Below, piece after piece: positions 26,248 through 34,414 of a stretch of 64,000 bases of DNA. The notes below the pieces were generated by a model. That model searched no databases and was not told the origin of the DNA. It worked only from the letters and a program-made list of their open reading frames with translations. The translations under genes were made by a program, and so were the position numbers. Each line of letters opens with the position of its first letter. The first letter of the stretch is position 1. The DNA is from Caulobacter sp. (GTDB taxonomy: Bacteria > Pseudomonadota > Alphaproteobacteria > Caulobacterales > Caulobacteraceae). The DNA lies in contig NZ_JAGIBH010000169.1 of NCBI RefSeq assembly GCF_017744445.1, forward strand, positions 62,001-126,000. Direction: 5' to 3'.

Positions 26248-27075
26248 GTGATCACCGCCGGCCTCGGCCTTAAATCCCAGCACTATGCCGACGCGCTCGG
26301 TTGCGACGCCGAGGGGCTGTGGTTCGAGGTCCATCCCGAGAACTACATGTCGGCCGGCGGGCCGCGCCTGGCGGCGCTGGAAGCCGTCCGCGCGCGCCGG
26401 CCGCTATCGTTACACGGCGTGGGCCTGTCCCTGGCCGCCGACGCCGATCCGGATCCCGACCACCTGGCCGCCCTGAAGCGCCTGGTCGACCGGTTCGAGC
26501 CGTTCGTGGTGTCCGAGCACCTGGCCTGGTCGACGCACCGAGGTGCGCACCAGCCCGACCTGCTGCCCTTTCCCCGCACCCATGCGGCCCTGGCCCGCAT
26601 CGCCGCCAACATCGGCCGCATGCAGGACGCCCTGGGCCGCCGCGTGCTGATCGAGAACCCCTCGCTCTACCTGCCCCTGACCGGCCACGACCTGGACGAG
26701 GTCACGTTCCTCACCGCCCTGGTCGAGCACACCGGCTGCGGCCTGCTGGTCGACGTCAACAACGTCTTCGTCAGCGCCAGCAACCTGGGCTACGCCGCCG
26801 AGGCCTATCTGGACGCCCTGCCCGCCGAGGCGATCGGCGAGATCCACCTGGCCGGCCACGGCGCCGACACGGGCGGCTCGTCTCTGCTGATCGACACCCA
26901 CGGCGCGCCGGTGGCCGAGCCCGTCTGGGCCCTCTACCGCCGCCTGATCCGCCGCATCGGCCCGCGCCCGACGCTGATCGAGCGCGACGACGACATTCCC
27001 GCCTTCGCCATTCTCATGGCCGAGCGCGACCGCGCCGCCGCCGAGCTCTCCGCGCTGGAGGCCGTCCATGCCTGA
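26248..27075 (+). CDS. bufB1: Bufferin-modifying MNIO enzyme BufB1 (DUF692)
   Basis: 275-residue multinuclear non-haem iron oxidative enzyme with a TIM-barrel fold. It is expected to convert precursor cysteines into heterocycles (thiooxazole type) with BufC1. Candidate metal and active-site residues, by family resemblance: His56 (SLHGVGL), Glu90-His91 (VSEHLAWS), Glu136 (LIENPS), Asp169/Asn171 (VDVNNVFVSASN), His200 (EIHLAGH), Asp216/His218 (IDTHG) and Glu245 (IERDDDIP). The start is GTG, 7 nt after GGAGAG; longer frames read back into the repeat. Overlaps bufC1 by 8 nt. Confidence 0.9.
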   Translation: MITAGLGLKSQHYADALGCDAEGLWFEVHPENYMSAGGPRLAALEAVRARRPLSLHGVGLSLAADADPDPDHLAALKRLVDRFEPFVVSEHLAWSTHRGAHQPDLLPFPRTHAALARIAANIGRMQDALGRRVLIENPSLYLPLTGHDLDEVTFLTALVEHTGCGLLVDVNNVFVSASNLGYAAEAYLDALPAEAIGEIHLAGHGADTGGSSLLIDTHGAPVAEPVWALYRRLIRRIGPRPTLIERDDDIPAFAILMAERDRAAAELSALEAVHA

Positions 27076-27820
27076 GCTGCTGGATTTCCAGGACGCGTTC
27101 GTCGCCGCCCTCGCCGGCAGCCCCTCGGCCCTGTCGCCCTGGCTCGCGCCAGGTGAAGGCGCGGCGGGCCTGTCGGTCTACCGCAACACCATCGCCAAGG
27201 GCTGTGTCGACGCCCTGGCCGCCAATTTCCCGACCGTGCTGTCGATGGTCGGCGAGGACTGGTTCCGCGCCGCCGCCGCCCTGTTCGCACGCGAGGCCCC
27301 GCCGGCCAGCGCCGCCCTGCTGGACTATGGCGAGGCCTTCCCCACCTGGCTGGAGCGCTTCCCCCCGGCCGACGACACGCCCTATCTGGCCGGGATCGCC
27401 CATTTGGACCGCCTGTGGACCGAGGCTCTGTTTGCCGCAGAGGCGCCGGTCCTTACCGCCGAGGCGCTAGCGGCCCTGCCGCCCGAGGTCCTGGCCGAGA
27501 CCAACCTGGCCCTGCATCCCAGCGTCCGCTTCGCCAGCTTCGAGGCCGGCCTGCCCAGCCTGTGGGTCGCCGCCCGCGAAGGGCGCGAGGACCTGGAACT
27601 GCCCGATCAGCCCGAGACGCTGCTGCTCGTTCGCGACAAGGGCGCAGTTATGCATCGCGTGATCGGCAACGCTGAAACAGCCTTCCTGCGCGCCTGCGGC
27701 GACGGCCTGAGCTCCGCCGAAGCCGCCGGCCGCGCCTTCGAGGCCGATCCCGATGTCCAGCTTGCCCCACTCTTCGCCGCCCTGATCGCCCGGGGCGCCT
27801 TCATGGAAACCGCCCGATGA
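27068..27820 (+). CDS. bufC1: Bufferin partner protein BufC1 (DUF2063)
   Basis: 250-residue protein with an N-terminal DUF2063 domain (about 1-90; LDFQDAFVAALAG, LSVYRNTIAKGCVDALAANF), often mislabelled as a DNA-binding domain. In MNIO systems this protein binds the precursor and hands it to the DUF692 enzyme. The C-terminal half is a separate domain (about 110-250). It overlaps bufB1 by 8 nt and bufD1 by 4 nt, so all three are translationally coupled. Confidence 0.88.
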   Translation: MPELLDFQDAFVAALAGSPSALSPWLAPGEGAAGLSVYRNTIAKGCVDALAANFPTVLSMVGEDWFRAAAALFAREAPPASAALLDYGEAFPTWLERFPPADDTPYLAGIAHLDRLWTEALFAAEAPVLTAEALAALPPEVLAETNLALHPSVRFASFEAGLPSLWVAAREGREDLELPDQPETLLLVRDKGAVMHRVIGNAETAFLRACGDGLSSAEAAGRAFEADPDVQLAPLFAALIARGAFMETAR

Positions 27821-28263
27821 CCGCCCTCTCGCTCCGCGCCCCGTTCGACGCCTTCGCCCAGACCGCCCGCAAGCTGTTGAGCGAGGACGTCCTGGCCCTG
27901 GTCACCCGCTTCGGCGTGGCCGCCATCTTCTTCCAGTCGGGCCGCACCAAGGTCGACGGCTTCCTGCACATCACCGACGGGACCTACGCCCTGTTCGAGA
28001 GCGAGTACCACGTGCCCCTGCTGCCGCCGGACGTGGCGGCGCACGTGGCGACCTATTCGGAGCACCTGTTCTCGGTGCTGCTGGTGCTGGGACTGTTCAC
28101 GCGACTCTCCGCGCTCGCCTTCCTGGGCATGACGGCGGTGATCGAGATCTTCGTCTACCCGGACGCCTGGCCGACCCACCTGTCGTGGGCGGGCCTGCTG
28201 CTGTTCCTGATCGCCCGCGGCGGCGGCAAGTTCAGCCTGGATCGGGTGCTGAAGATCGCCTGA
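27817..28263 (+). CDS. bufD1: DoxX-family membrane protein BufD1
   Basis: 148-residue inner-membrane protein with about four transmembrane segments. DoxX landmarks are VTRFGVAAIFFQSGRTKVDGF and the helix ATYSEHLFSVLLVLGLFTRL followed by VIEIFVYPDAWPTHLSW. DoxX proteins accompany DUF2282-DUF692-DUF2063 operons; the role in bufferin export or metal handling is not established. It starts within the bufC1 stop (ATGA-type overlap) and ends the operon at a REP pair. Confidence 0.85.
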   Translation: MTALSLRAPFDAFAQTARKLLSEDVLALVTRFGVAAIFFQSGRTKVDGFLHITDGTYALFESEYHVPLLPPDVAAHVATYSEHLFSVLLVLGLFTRLSALAFLGMTAVIEIFVYPDAWPTHLSWAGLLLFLIARGGGKFSLDRVLKIA

Positions 28264-28277
28264 GCCCTCCTCTATTC

Positions 28278-28404
28278 CGTCTTCCCGGCGAAAGCCGGGA
28301 CCCAGATCGTAAAGCTGTGAGGCGCATGCAGAAACGCCCGCAATTCTGACCGGATCGCGGGCGTTCTTGCATCTGGGCCCCGGCTTTCGCCGGGGAAATC
28401 GGAT
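28278..28404. repeat. Inverted REP pair between convergent bufD1 and TspO-like genes
   Basis: Two CCCGGCGAAAGCCGGG-type palindromes about 60 nt apart. The loop holds a second inverted repeat (GCAGAAACGCCCGC ... GCGGGCGTTCTTGC), giving a nested structure. It lies where the two genes end facing each other. Confidence 0.85.
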
Positions 28405-28411
28405 GGTGGGA

Positions 28412-28993
28412 TTAGTGGATGGTCGGGACGCGCGGAACCATCGGACGCCGCCACAGCTGGGCCGTCAGGGCGTTAGCGATGCCGACCCAGCCGAGGTCCG
28501 GGGCAGCGGCGCCGCCGACCTTGCGCGCCTCAATGGCATAGGCCGCCGAGGCCGCCAGGGAGGCCGTGGCCGCCCCCAGCTGACCGCCGACCCGCTTGGC
28601 GCCCAGGCCCAGCCACAGGGCGTTGAAGCCTTGCACCAGGCTCCAGATCGTCAAGGCGCGGGTGCGGGCCGGGCTGGACGGCGCGTTCCAGGTGCGCAGG
28701 CCCGACAGGGTCATGGCGATGAACAGCGGCGGCAGCAGAAGGCTGGTCAAGGGCTTGGGCTGATGGGCGACCGGCTCGTGCATCTCGGCGAACTCGACCG
28801 CGTACATCTCGTCGTCCAGCACACGCTCGTGGCGACGGCCCATCATCAGGGCCGCGACGATCGCGCCGCCGGCCAGGGCCGCGCCAACCGCGACCTGCGC
28901 CGCCGGATGGACGCCGCCCTCCCGCCGATCAAGCTCGAACGCTTCGCGACCGGCCAGGGCGCGCTCGCGCGACTTTCCGTTGGCGATATGCAT
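28412..28993 (-). CDS. TspO/MBR-like membrane protein
   Basis: 193-residue protein with one hydrophobic segment near residues 33-51 and four more between about 83 and 180. The second half resembles TspO/MBR proteins: LSGLRTWNAPSS..RTRALTIWSLVQGFNALWLGLG and the terminal DLGWVGIANALTAQLW, like the tryptophan-rich carotenoid and porphyrin-linked sensors. The N-terminal 80 residues are not part of that family. Function is inferred only from the topology and Trp/Asn pattern. It is convergent with bufD1 and divergent from the chemoreceptor gene. Confidence 0.55.
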   Translation of the reverse strand: MHIANGKSRERALAGREAFELDRREGGVHPAAQVAVGAALAGGAIVAALMMGRRHERVLDDEMYAVEFAEMHEPVAHQPKPLTSLLLPPLFIAMTLSGLRTWNAPSSPARTRALTIWSLVQGFNALWLGLGAKRVGGQLGAATASLAASAAYAIEARKVGGAAAPDLGWVGIANALTAQLWRRPMVPRVPTIH

Positions 28994-29401
28994 GGCGGGA
29001 CTCCCTCGTGAACTCGCAAGGTCAAACAGCCCAGCTGAGCCTTGGTTCCAGCTTCAGCAGGGCCTGACGCCCATGATGGCCTGATCCTCGCGCCGCGCCA
29101 CCTCAAAACGCCCCTAGGGTGTCGGGAGCACGACTCCCACGAGCACAGCCCTGACTCGATCTATCCTAAAGTCTCGTGCGACCGGATGCCGCGTTAAGGA
29201 AAACGCCGCGTTTAGCAAAAGGCATCATCTTGCTGTTTTTTATGGGATTTTTTAGATACCGAGATTTTTGAAATTCAACCGCGAGCTTCACCGCGTTAAG
29301 GCTCTTTTTGAATTTGGGCGCGCAACCTGTCGCCGAACCGCGAGAAGCGGGCTTCGCCAGGGTGGTGAAGTTCGGGGGCCTCGCGATCAGGGAAAACGCC
29401 G
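28994..29401. other. AT-rich intergenic region upstream of the chemoreceptor gene
   Basis: 408 nt without a supported gene, the largest such gap in the window. The right half is AT-rich (runs of T around 29235-29270). An 11-bp direct repeat CCGCGTTAAGG occurs at 29189-29199 and 29291-29301. These may be regulator or RNA polymerase binding sites for the chemoreceptor gene. I see no full CtrA or sigma-54 site. Confidence 0.5.
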
Positions 29402-30814
29402 ATGTCCTTCTTCCGGACGCGCCAGGACGACGCCAAGGCCACGGGCCAGACCGCCGAGATGGAGGCCGTCATCGCCGCCATCCACCGCAGTCAGGCGGTC
29501 ATCGAGTTCAACCTTGATGGCACGATCGTCACGGCCAACGACAACTTCCTGAAAACGCTGGGCTACGGCCTGCAGGAGATCCAGGGCCGCCACCACAGCC
29601 TGTTCGTCGAGGACGACTACGCCAAGAGCGGCGAGTACCGCGAGTTCTGGCGCCGCCTGAATGCCGGCGAGTTCTTCTCGGACAAGTTCAAGCGCGTGGG
29701 CAAGGGCGGCAAGGAGATCTGGATCCAGGCCTCCTACAACCCGCTGTTCGACAAGAACGGCAAGCCGGTGAAGGTCGTCAAGTTCGCCTCGGACATCACC
29801 GCCGTCGAGCTGGAGCGCGCCGCCGCCGAGGCCGCCCGCAAGAAGGCCGACGAGGACAACAACCTGGTGTCGGTGGTGGCCGAAGGCCTGCGCCGCCTGG
29901 CGCGCGGCGACGTCAGCGAGCACATGACCTCGCTCGTGGATCCGCGCTACGTCCAGATCAAGGCCGACTTCAACACCGCCGTCGACAGCCTGCGCGAGAC
30001 CGTCTCGATCATCGCCCAGCGCACCAACACCATGCAGGCCGGCATCGACGAGGTCTCCTACGCCTCGGACGACCTGTCGCGCCGCACCGAACAGCAGGCC
30101 GCCAGCCTGGAAGAGACCGCGGCCGCCCTGGACGAGATCACCGCCACCGTGGTGCGCAGCGCCGAAGGCGCCCGCCGCGCCTCGCAGGCCGCCTCGGCCG
30201 CCCGCGTCGACGCCGGCCGCTCGGGCGAGGTCGTCCAGCAGGCCGTGGCCGCCATGGGTGAGATCGAAAAGTCCTCGGCCCAGATCGGTCAGATCATCGG
30301 GGTGATCGACGAGATCGCCTTCCAGACCAACCTCTTGGCCCTGAACGCCGGCGTCGAAGCCGCGCGCGCCGGTGAAGCCGGCCGTGGCTTCGCGGTCGTC
30401 GCCCAGGAAGTTCGCGCGCTTGCCCAGCGCTCGGCCGATGCGGCCAAGGAGATCAAGACCCTGATCGCCAACTCGACCGCCCAGGTCGATCGCGGCGTGA
30501 AGCTGGTCGGCGAAAGCGGCGCCTCGCTGGACGGCATCGTCAGCAAGGTCGGCGAGATCGACGGCCTGATCTCCGAGATCGCCCGCTCGGCCCAGGAGCA
30601 GGCCACCGGCCTCAACCAGGTCAACAGCGCCGTGAACCAGATGGACCAGGTGACCCAGCAAAACGCGGCCATGGTCGAGCAGACCACCGCCGCCGCCGCC
30701 AACCTGCGCGTCGAGGCCCATGACCTGGCCGACCTGGTGAAGCGCTTCAACACCGGTCAGGACCATTCGCAGCCCGTCGCCCAGAGCCGCCGTCCGGGCG
30801 CCCGCGCGGCCTAG
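29402..30814 (+). CDS. Soluble PAS-containing methyl-accepting chemotaxis protein
   Basis: 470-residue cytoplasmic chemoreceptor without transmembrane segments. A PAS domain (about 18-137; IEFNLDGTIVTANDNFL, VKVVKFASDITAVE) is followed by a short HAMP-like linker (VAEGLRRLARGDVSEHM) and an MCP signalling domain. The conserved hairpin tip is EIAFQTNLLALNAGVEAARA with GRGFAVVAQEVRALAQRSA. The C-terminus (RRPGARAA) lacks a CheR-tethering pentapeptide. PAS may sense redox state or oxygen through a cofactor; none can be assigned from sequence. Monocistronic. Confidence 0.92.
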   Translation: MSFFRTRQDDAKATGQTAEMEAVIAAIHRSQAVIEFNLDGTIVTANDNFLKTLGYGLQEIQGRHHSLFVEDDYAKSGEYREFWRRLNAGEFFSDKFKRVGKGGKEIWIQASYNPLFDKNGKPVKVVKFASDITAVELERAAAEAARKKADEDNNLVSVVAEGLRRLARGDVSEHMTSLVDPRYVQIKADFNTAVDSLRETVSIIAQRTNTMQAGIDEVSYASDDLSRRTEQQAASLEETAAALDEITATVVRSAEGARRASQAASAARVDAGRSGEVVQQAVAAMGEIEKSSAQIGQIIGVIDEIAFQTNLLALNAGVEAARAGEAGRGFAVVAQEVRALAQRSADAAKEIKTLIANSTAQVDRGVKLVGESGASLDGIVSKVGEIDGLISEIARSAQEQATGLNQVNSAVNQMDQVTQQNAAMVEQTTAAAANLRVEAHDLADLVKRFNTGQDHSQPVAQSRRPGARAA

Positions 30815-30846
30815 ACCCCGCGCATCCGGCAGGTCAGCATGGCGGC

Positions 30847-31335
30847 ATGACCGTCGCCATCCGCCCTGCTCTCGCCTCCGAGATCGAGGCCGTTCGAGAC
30901 ATCGAGCGGGCCTCGGCCCAGCGTTTCATCGGCCTGATGGACGCTCTGGCCGCTGATGAGCCCTCGCCAGCGTCGGTGCTGTCTGATCGGATCGCGACGG
31001 GCGGCCTGCTGGTCGCCGAGATCGACGGCGCGCTTGCGGCCTTCGTGATGTTCCGTCCCGTCAGCGATGGCCTCTATATAGAGCAGATCGACGTGCTGCC
31101 GGCCTTCGAGCGCCGGCGCCTCGGCGCGACGCTGATCGATGCGGTCGGCGAGCGGACCCGCCGCCTGCTGCTGTCGACCTTTCGCGACGTCCCCTGGAAC
31201 GCGCCCTACTATCGCCGCCTGGGCTTTCGCGATCTCGACGACCAAAAATTAGCGCCGGACCTCACGGAGATCCGGCGCGAACATCTGGCGCGCGGGCTGG
31301 ATGAGAGCCTGCGGGTGTTCATGGAGCGGGTCTAA
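30847..31335 (+). CDS. GNAT family N-acetyltransferase
   Basis: 162-residue GNAT. The acetyl-CoA-binding motif A is YIEQIDVLPAFERRRLGATLI, and the C-terminal NAPYYRRLGFRDL supports the fold. The substrate (amine or protein N-terminus) is unknown. It begins 32 nt after the chemoreceptor gene and ends facing bfr across a REP pair. Confidence 0.88.
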   Translation: MTVAIRPALASEIEAVRDIERASAQRFIGLMDALAADEPSPASVLSDRIATGGLLVAEIDGALAAFVMFRPVSDGLYIEQIDVLPAFERRRLGATLIDAVGERTRRLLLSTFRDVPWNAPYYRRLGFRDLDDQKLAPDLTEIRREHLARGLDESLRVFMERV

Positions 31336-31341
31336 CCCCAC

Positions 31342-31468
31342 CTCCGATTTCCCCGGCGAAGGCCGGGGCCTGGATCTCGGAGCGCTGGGGCTGATTGGAA
31401 AAGCTCGGAGCTCCTAGAACCCGTCCCAGCATTCTTCCATCTGGGTCCGGCTTTCGCCGGGAAGACGG
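31342..31468. repeat. Inverted REP pair between convergent GNAT and bfr genes
   Basis: Left palindrome CCCCGGCGAAGGCCGGGG and right palindrome CCGGCTTTCGCCGGG, head to head about 80 nt apart. Confidence 0.82.
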
Positions 31469-31475
31469 TGTAGAT

Positions 31476-31955
31476 TTACGCCGGCAGCTCGCCCACAGCC
31501 GACTGCAGGTAGTTCTGCTCGCCCAGCGACTTCACCAGGCCCAGCTGCATTTCCAGGAAGTCGATGTGCTCCTCGGTGTCGCTCAGGATCACGCGTAGCA
31601 GCTCGCGGCTGACATAGTCGCGGGCCTGTTCGCACTGGATGATGCCGGGGATCAGGGTCTCGCGGCCGGCCAGTTCGACCTGCAGGTCGCTGTTCAGGCA
31701 TTCCGGCACGGTCTCGCCGATCTTGAGCTTGTGCAGGTCCTGCAGGTTGGGCAGGCCTTCCAGGAACAGGATGCGGTTGATGAGCATGTCGGCATGCTTC
31801 ATCTCGCCGATGGATTCGTCGTAGGTGATCTTGCCGAGGCGCTTGAAGCCCCAGTTGTCGTACATCCGCGCGTGCAGGAAGTACTGGTTGACCGCCGTCA
31901 GCTCGTTGGTGAGCACCGCGTTGAGCAATCGGATGATGCTGGGATCGCCCTGCAT
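31476..31955 (-). CDS. bfr: Bacterioferritin
   Basis: 159-residue haem-binding ferritin that oxidises and stores iron in a 24-mer. Ferroxidase ligands by E. coli numbering are Glu18, Glu51, His54, Glu94 and His130; Met52 is the haem ligand. Position 127, Glu in E. coli, reads Thr here (SDTEEH), with Glu at 128 and 129. The terminal QNYLQ is conserved. The ferredoxin Bfd gene lies 145 nt upstream on the same strand. Confidence 0.95.
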   Translation of the reverse strand: MQGDPSIIRLLNAVLTNELTAVNQYFLHARMYDNWGFKRLGKITYDESIGEMKHADMLINRILFLEGLPNLQDLHKLKIGETVPECLNSDLQVELAGRETLIPGIIQCEQARDYVSRELLRVILSDTEEHIDFLEMQLGLVKSLGEQNYLQSAVGELPA

Positions 31956-32041
31956 GGCGGCCTCCTTAAGGTTCGTCTGTCGGCGGGAACCTGGGGCAAG
32001 CCGAAACGGGGTTCAACTTGAATGTGTGCGAGTGTTTCGCG

Positions 32042-32063
32042 CTCTCACAGAAATCTGTGAGAG
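32042..32063. promoter_or_regulatory. Perfect palindrome upstream of bfr
   Basis: CTCTCACAGA and TCTGTGAGAG flank an AA spacer: a perfect 10-bp inverted repeat between bfd and bfr, about 90 nt before the bfr start. It could be an operator or an intercistronic hairpin. It does not match the Fur consensus. Confidence 0.5.
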
Positions 32064-32100
32064 TGCTTCGCGATAGCTGAATTTATTGGCTTTTCGGCCG

Positions 32101-32286
32101 TTACTCGGCTGCGAATGCAAGCGCCTCGCGATTGTCTTGGATCATCTGGCGCATCTCGCAGACACACTTGGCGCACTGGGCCTGGCAGCCCTTCGAGCGG
32201 AAGATGTCGGCCGGACGGGTGGCGCCAGCGTCGATGGCGGCGCGGACTTCGCGCTCGCGGATGCCATTACAGTTACAGACGTACAA
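32101..32286 (-). CDS. bfd: Bacterioferritin-associated ferredoxin Bfd
   Basis: 61-residue [2Fe-2S] protein that passes electrons to bacterioferritin to release stored iron. Four cysteines follow the BFD pattern: YVCNCNGI and GCQAQCAKCVCEM. It starts with TTG; an in-frame TAG lies five codons upstream, so no ATG or GTG is available. The gene normally precedes bfr, as here. A Fur-box-like element lies just upstream. Confidence 0.9.
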   Translation of the reverse strand: MYVCNCNGIREREVRAAIDAGATRPADIFRSKGCQAQCAKCVCEMRQMIQDNREALAFAAE

Positions 32287-32307
32287 GGAACGAACGCCCT
32301 ACACGAT

Positions 32308-32322
32308 TGAGTGTCATTCTCA
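32308..32322. promoter_or_regulatory. Candidate Fur box upstream of bfd
   Basis: TGAGTGTCATTCTCA forms an imperfect 7-1-7 inverted repeat close to the TGAGAAT/ATTCTCA type seen at alphaproteobacterial Fur sites. It lies 22 nt before the bfd start, overlapping the likely promoter. Iron-dependent control of bfd is common. Confidence 0.45.
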
Positions 32323-32418
32323 TCTAGCTGGTCGCGAGAGGTTTTGCAACTGACTCTCACTCTGGTTAGCAGCGGCCAGAGGTCGCATCTGTCCCCAAAT
32401 TGGCATAAAGCCCGCCCT

Positions 32419-33060
32419 ATGACGCTTCCCTGCCGCCTCTATCTGATCACCCCGCCCGCCCTGGACGACCTAGCCGGGTTCGGCCGCCAGCTGGCCAAGG
32501 CCCTGGAAGGCGGCGACGTGGCCGCCCTGCAGATCCGCCTGAAGGACGTCCCTGACGACGTGATCAAGGCGGCCGTCGACGTGCTGGCGCCGATCGCCCA
32601 GGCCCGCGACGTGGCCGTCATCCTGAACGACCGCCCCGACCTGGCCGCCCGCCTGCCGGTCGACGGCGTCCATGTCGGCCAGTCGGACATGGCCTATCGC
32701 GACGCCCGCAAGCTGATGGGCGAGCGCATGGTCGGCGTGACCTGCCACGACAGCCGCCACCTAGCCATGGAAGCGGCCGAGGCCGGCGCCGACTACGTCG
32801 CCTTCGGGGCCTTCTTCCCGACCTCGACCAAGGACGCCCCGACCACCGCCGAGCCCGACATCCTGACCATCTGGCAGGAGACCATGGAGGTCCCGTGCGT
32901 GGCCATCGGCGGCATCACCGCCGCCAACGCTTCGCCCCTGGCCACGGCGGGCGCCGACTTCCTGGCCGTCTCGGCCGGCGTGTGGGCGCATCCGCAAGGT
33001 CCCGATGCGGCTGTCGCGGCCTTGAATACGGCTATCGCCGAGGGTCTCGCCGCCCGCTGA
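32419..33060 (+). CDS. thiE: Thiamine phosphate synthase ThiE
   Basis: Joins HMP-pyrophosphate and thiazole phosphate to make thiamine phosphate. 213 residues; the start at MTLPCRLYLITPP is chosen because the upstream frame reads through the bfd promoter region. TIM-barrel motifs: LYLITPP, LQIRLKDV, ILNDRPDLAARLPVDGVHVGQ, VGVTCHDS and AIGGITAANA. No thiamine riboswitch is evident just upstream. It is divergent from bfd. Confidence 0.92.
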   Translation: MTLPCRLYLITPPALDDLAGFGRQLAKALEGGDVAALQIRLKDVPDDVIKAAVDVLAPIAQARDVAVILNDRPDLAARLPVDGVHVGQSDMAYRDARKLMGERMVGVTCHDSRHLAMEAAEAGADYVAFGAFFPTSTKDAPTTAEPDILTIWQETMEVPCVAIGGITAANASPLATAGADFLAVSAGVWAHPQGPDAAVAALNTAIAEGLAAR

Positions 33061-33146
33061 GCTTGGAATAACAGTGATATTGTGACGCACTGCACACAGG
33101 CATAGCGTCTTCCCCAGCGAACAACAGGTAAGGGGGAGACGCTGAC

Positions 33147-33554
33147 ATGAAGCGGCTCGTAGTGTGTTTGCTTAGCGTACCGGTCGTGGCGTTTTCCGCA
33201 GGCGCGACCGCCGAGACCTGGAAGCTGGCTCCGGGCGAGACCAAGACCTACTACGACGCGGACTTCACCCGCGTCGACCAGACCAGCGGCCTGATCGTCA
33301 CCCGCATCGCTGAAGGCAAGGCCAACGGCGCCTACCGCAACTGGCCGGCCAGCAAGGGGCCGATCCTGGTCTTCGCGCTGGACTGCGCGGCCGACAAGTG
33401 GATGGACCTCGGGATGGACTTCGACGGCTCCAAGGGCCTGCCCAAGGGCTGGCGCAAGGAAGCCAAGATCGAGGACATCTCCGGCGCCGTCGGCAAGGCC
33501 GGCAAGCTGGCCTGCGAGACCAAGGACACGCTGCCGAAGGCCGAGCTGCCTTAA
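33147..33554 (+). CDS. Secreted hypothetical protein (135 aa)
   Basis: Unrecognised family. A Sec signal peptide (residues 1-22, ends GATA) precedes a mature domain of about 113 residues rich in Lys, Asp and Trp, with two Cys (in FALDCAADKW and LACETKD) that could form a disulfide. Start after GGGGGAGACGCTGAC. It ends 2 nt before the stop of the convergent ECF sigma factor gene. Confidence 0.75.
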   Translation: MKRLVVCLLSVPVVAFSAGATAETWKLAPGETKTYYDADFTRVDQTSGLIVTRIAEGKANGAYRNWPASKGPILVFALDCAADKWMDLGMDFDGSKGLPKGWRKEAKIEDISGAVGKAGKLACETKDTLPKAELP

Positions 33555-33556
33555 GG

Positions 33557-34414
33557 TCAGGCGTCCAGCCCGACCAGCTTGTCCGGGTTGCGCACCGTGT
33601 AGACGGCGGCGATACGGCCGCCCTCGATTTCCAGGCTCATGGTCTGGAAGACGACGCCGCTTGCCGCCAGCACCAGACCCGGCTGACCGTTGACCCGGGC
33701 CAGGCGCGCGGTGGCGTCGGCCGGCGGCGGCCACTTGCGCCGGATGCCCAGCAGCATGGCGACCAGCTTCTCCATCCCATAGATCGGATTGAGGTTGGCG
33801 TTGGCCTTGCCGCCGCCGTCGGCGTGCCAGACCACGTCCTCGGTCAACAGGTCGCGCAGCGCGACCTCGTCGCCGGTCAGCAGCGCCTGGAAGAAGGCCG
33901 TGGTCAGCTTGCGCTCCTCGTCGGCGCTGGGCGTGTAGCGCGGGCGGTCGCGGCGCACATGTTCGCGGGCCCGCGAGGCCAGCTGTCGACAAGCGGTCTC
34001 GCTGCGGCCCAGCACGGCGGCGATCTCGGCGAAGGGCGTGTCGAAGACGTCGTGCAGCAGGAAGGCCGCCCGCTCCAGCGGGGTCAGCCGCTCCAGGGCC
34101 AGCAGGAAGGCCACCGACAGGTCGGCGTCGCCACCGGCCTCGAAGTCGGGCTCGACCACCGGCTCGGGCAGCCATTCGCCGACATAGACCTCGCGCCGGG
34201 CGCGGGCCGACTTCAGGCGGTCCAGGGCCAGGCGAGTGACCACGCGGTTGAGATAGGCGCCGGGCTCCTCGACCGTGTCGGCGTCGACCTTGCGCCAGCG
34301 CAGCCAGGCGTCCTGCACCACGTCCTCGGCCTCGGCCCGTGAGCCCAGCATGCGGTAGGCCAGGCCGGTCATGGCCGGGCGCTTGGCCTCGAAGATCGCG
34401 TCAGACGCCGTCAT
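33557..34414 (-). CDS. ECF41-type sigma factor (SigJ family, SnoaL-like C-terminus)
   Basis: 285-residue RNA polymerase sigma factor. Region 2 (AYRMLGSRAEAEDVVQDAWLRW) and region 4 (LTPLERAAFLLHDVFDTPFAEI) occupy residues 15-170. A SnoaL-like domain follows (about 180-285) with the DGGGK motif (WHADGGGKANANLNPIYG) characteristic of ECF41. Such factors are regulated by this fused domain rather than by an anti-sigma factor. Usual partners encode a carboxymuconolactone decarboxylase-like oxidoreductase; here the neighbour is a small membrane protein instead. Overlaps that gene by 14 nt. Confidence 0.9.
   Translation of the reverse strand: MTASDAIFEAKRPAMTGLAYRMLGSRAEAEDVVQDAWLRWRKVDADTVEEPGAYLNRVVTRLALDRLKSARARREVYVGEWLPEPVVEPDFEAGGDADLSVAFLLALERLTPLERAAFLLHDVFDTPFAEIAAVLGRSETACRQLASRAREHVRRDRPRYTPSADEERKLTTAFFQALLTGDEVALRDLLTEDVVWHADGGGKANANLNPIYGMEKLVAMLLGIRRKWPPPADATARLARVNGQPGLVLAASGVVFQTMSLEIEGGRIAAVYTVRNPDKLVGLDA

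Noticed and set aside
32300..32418. TPP riboswitch upstream of thiE
   Set aside because: The conserved THI-box elements (such as CUGAGA and a paired ACCUGA-type segment) are not visible in the short leader.
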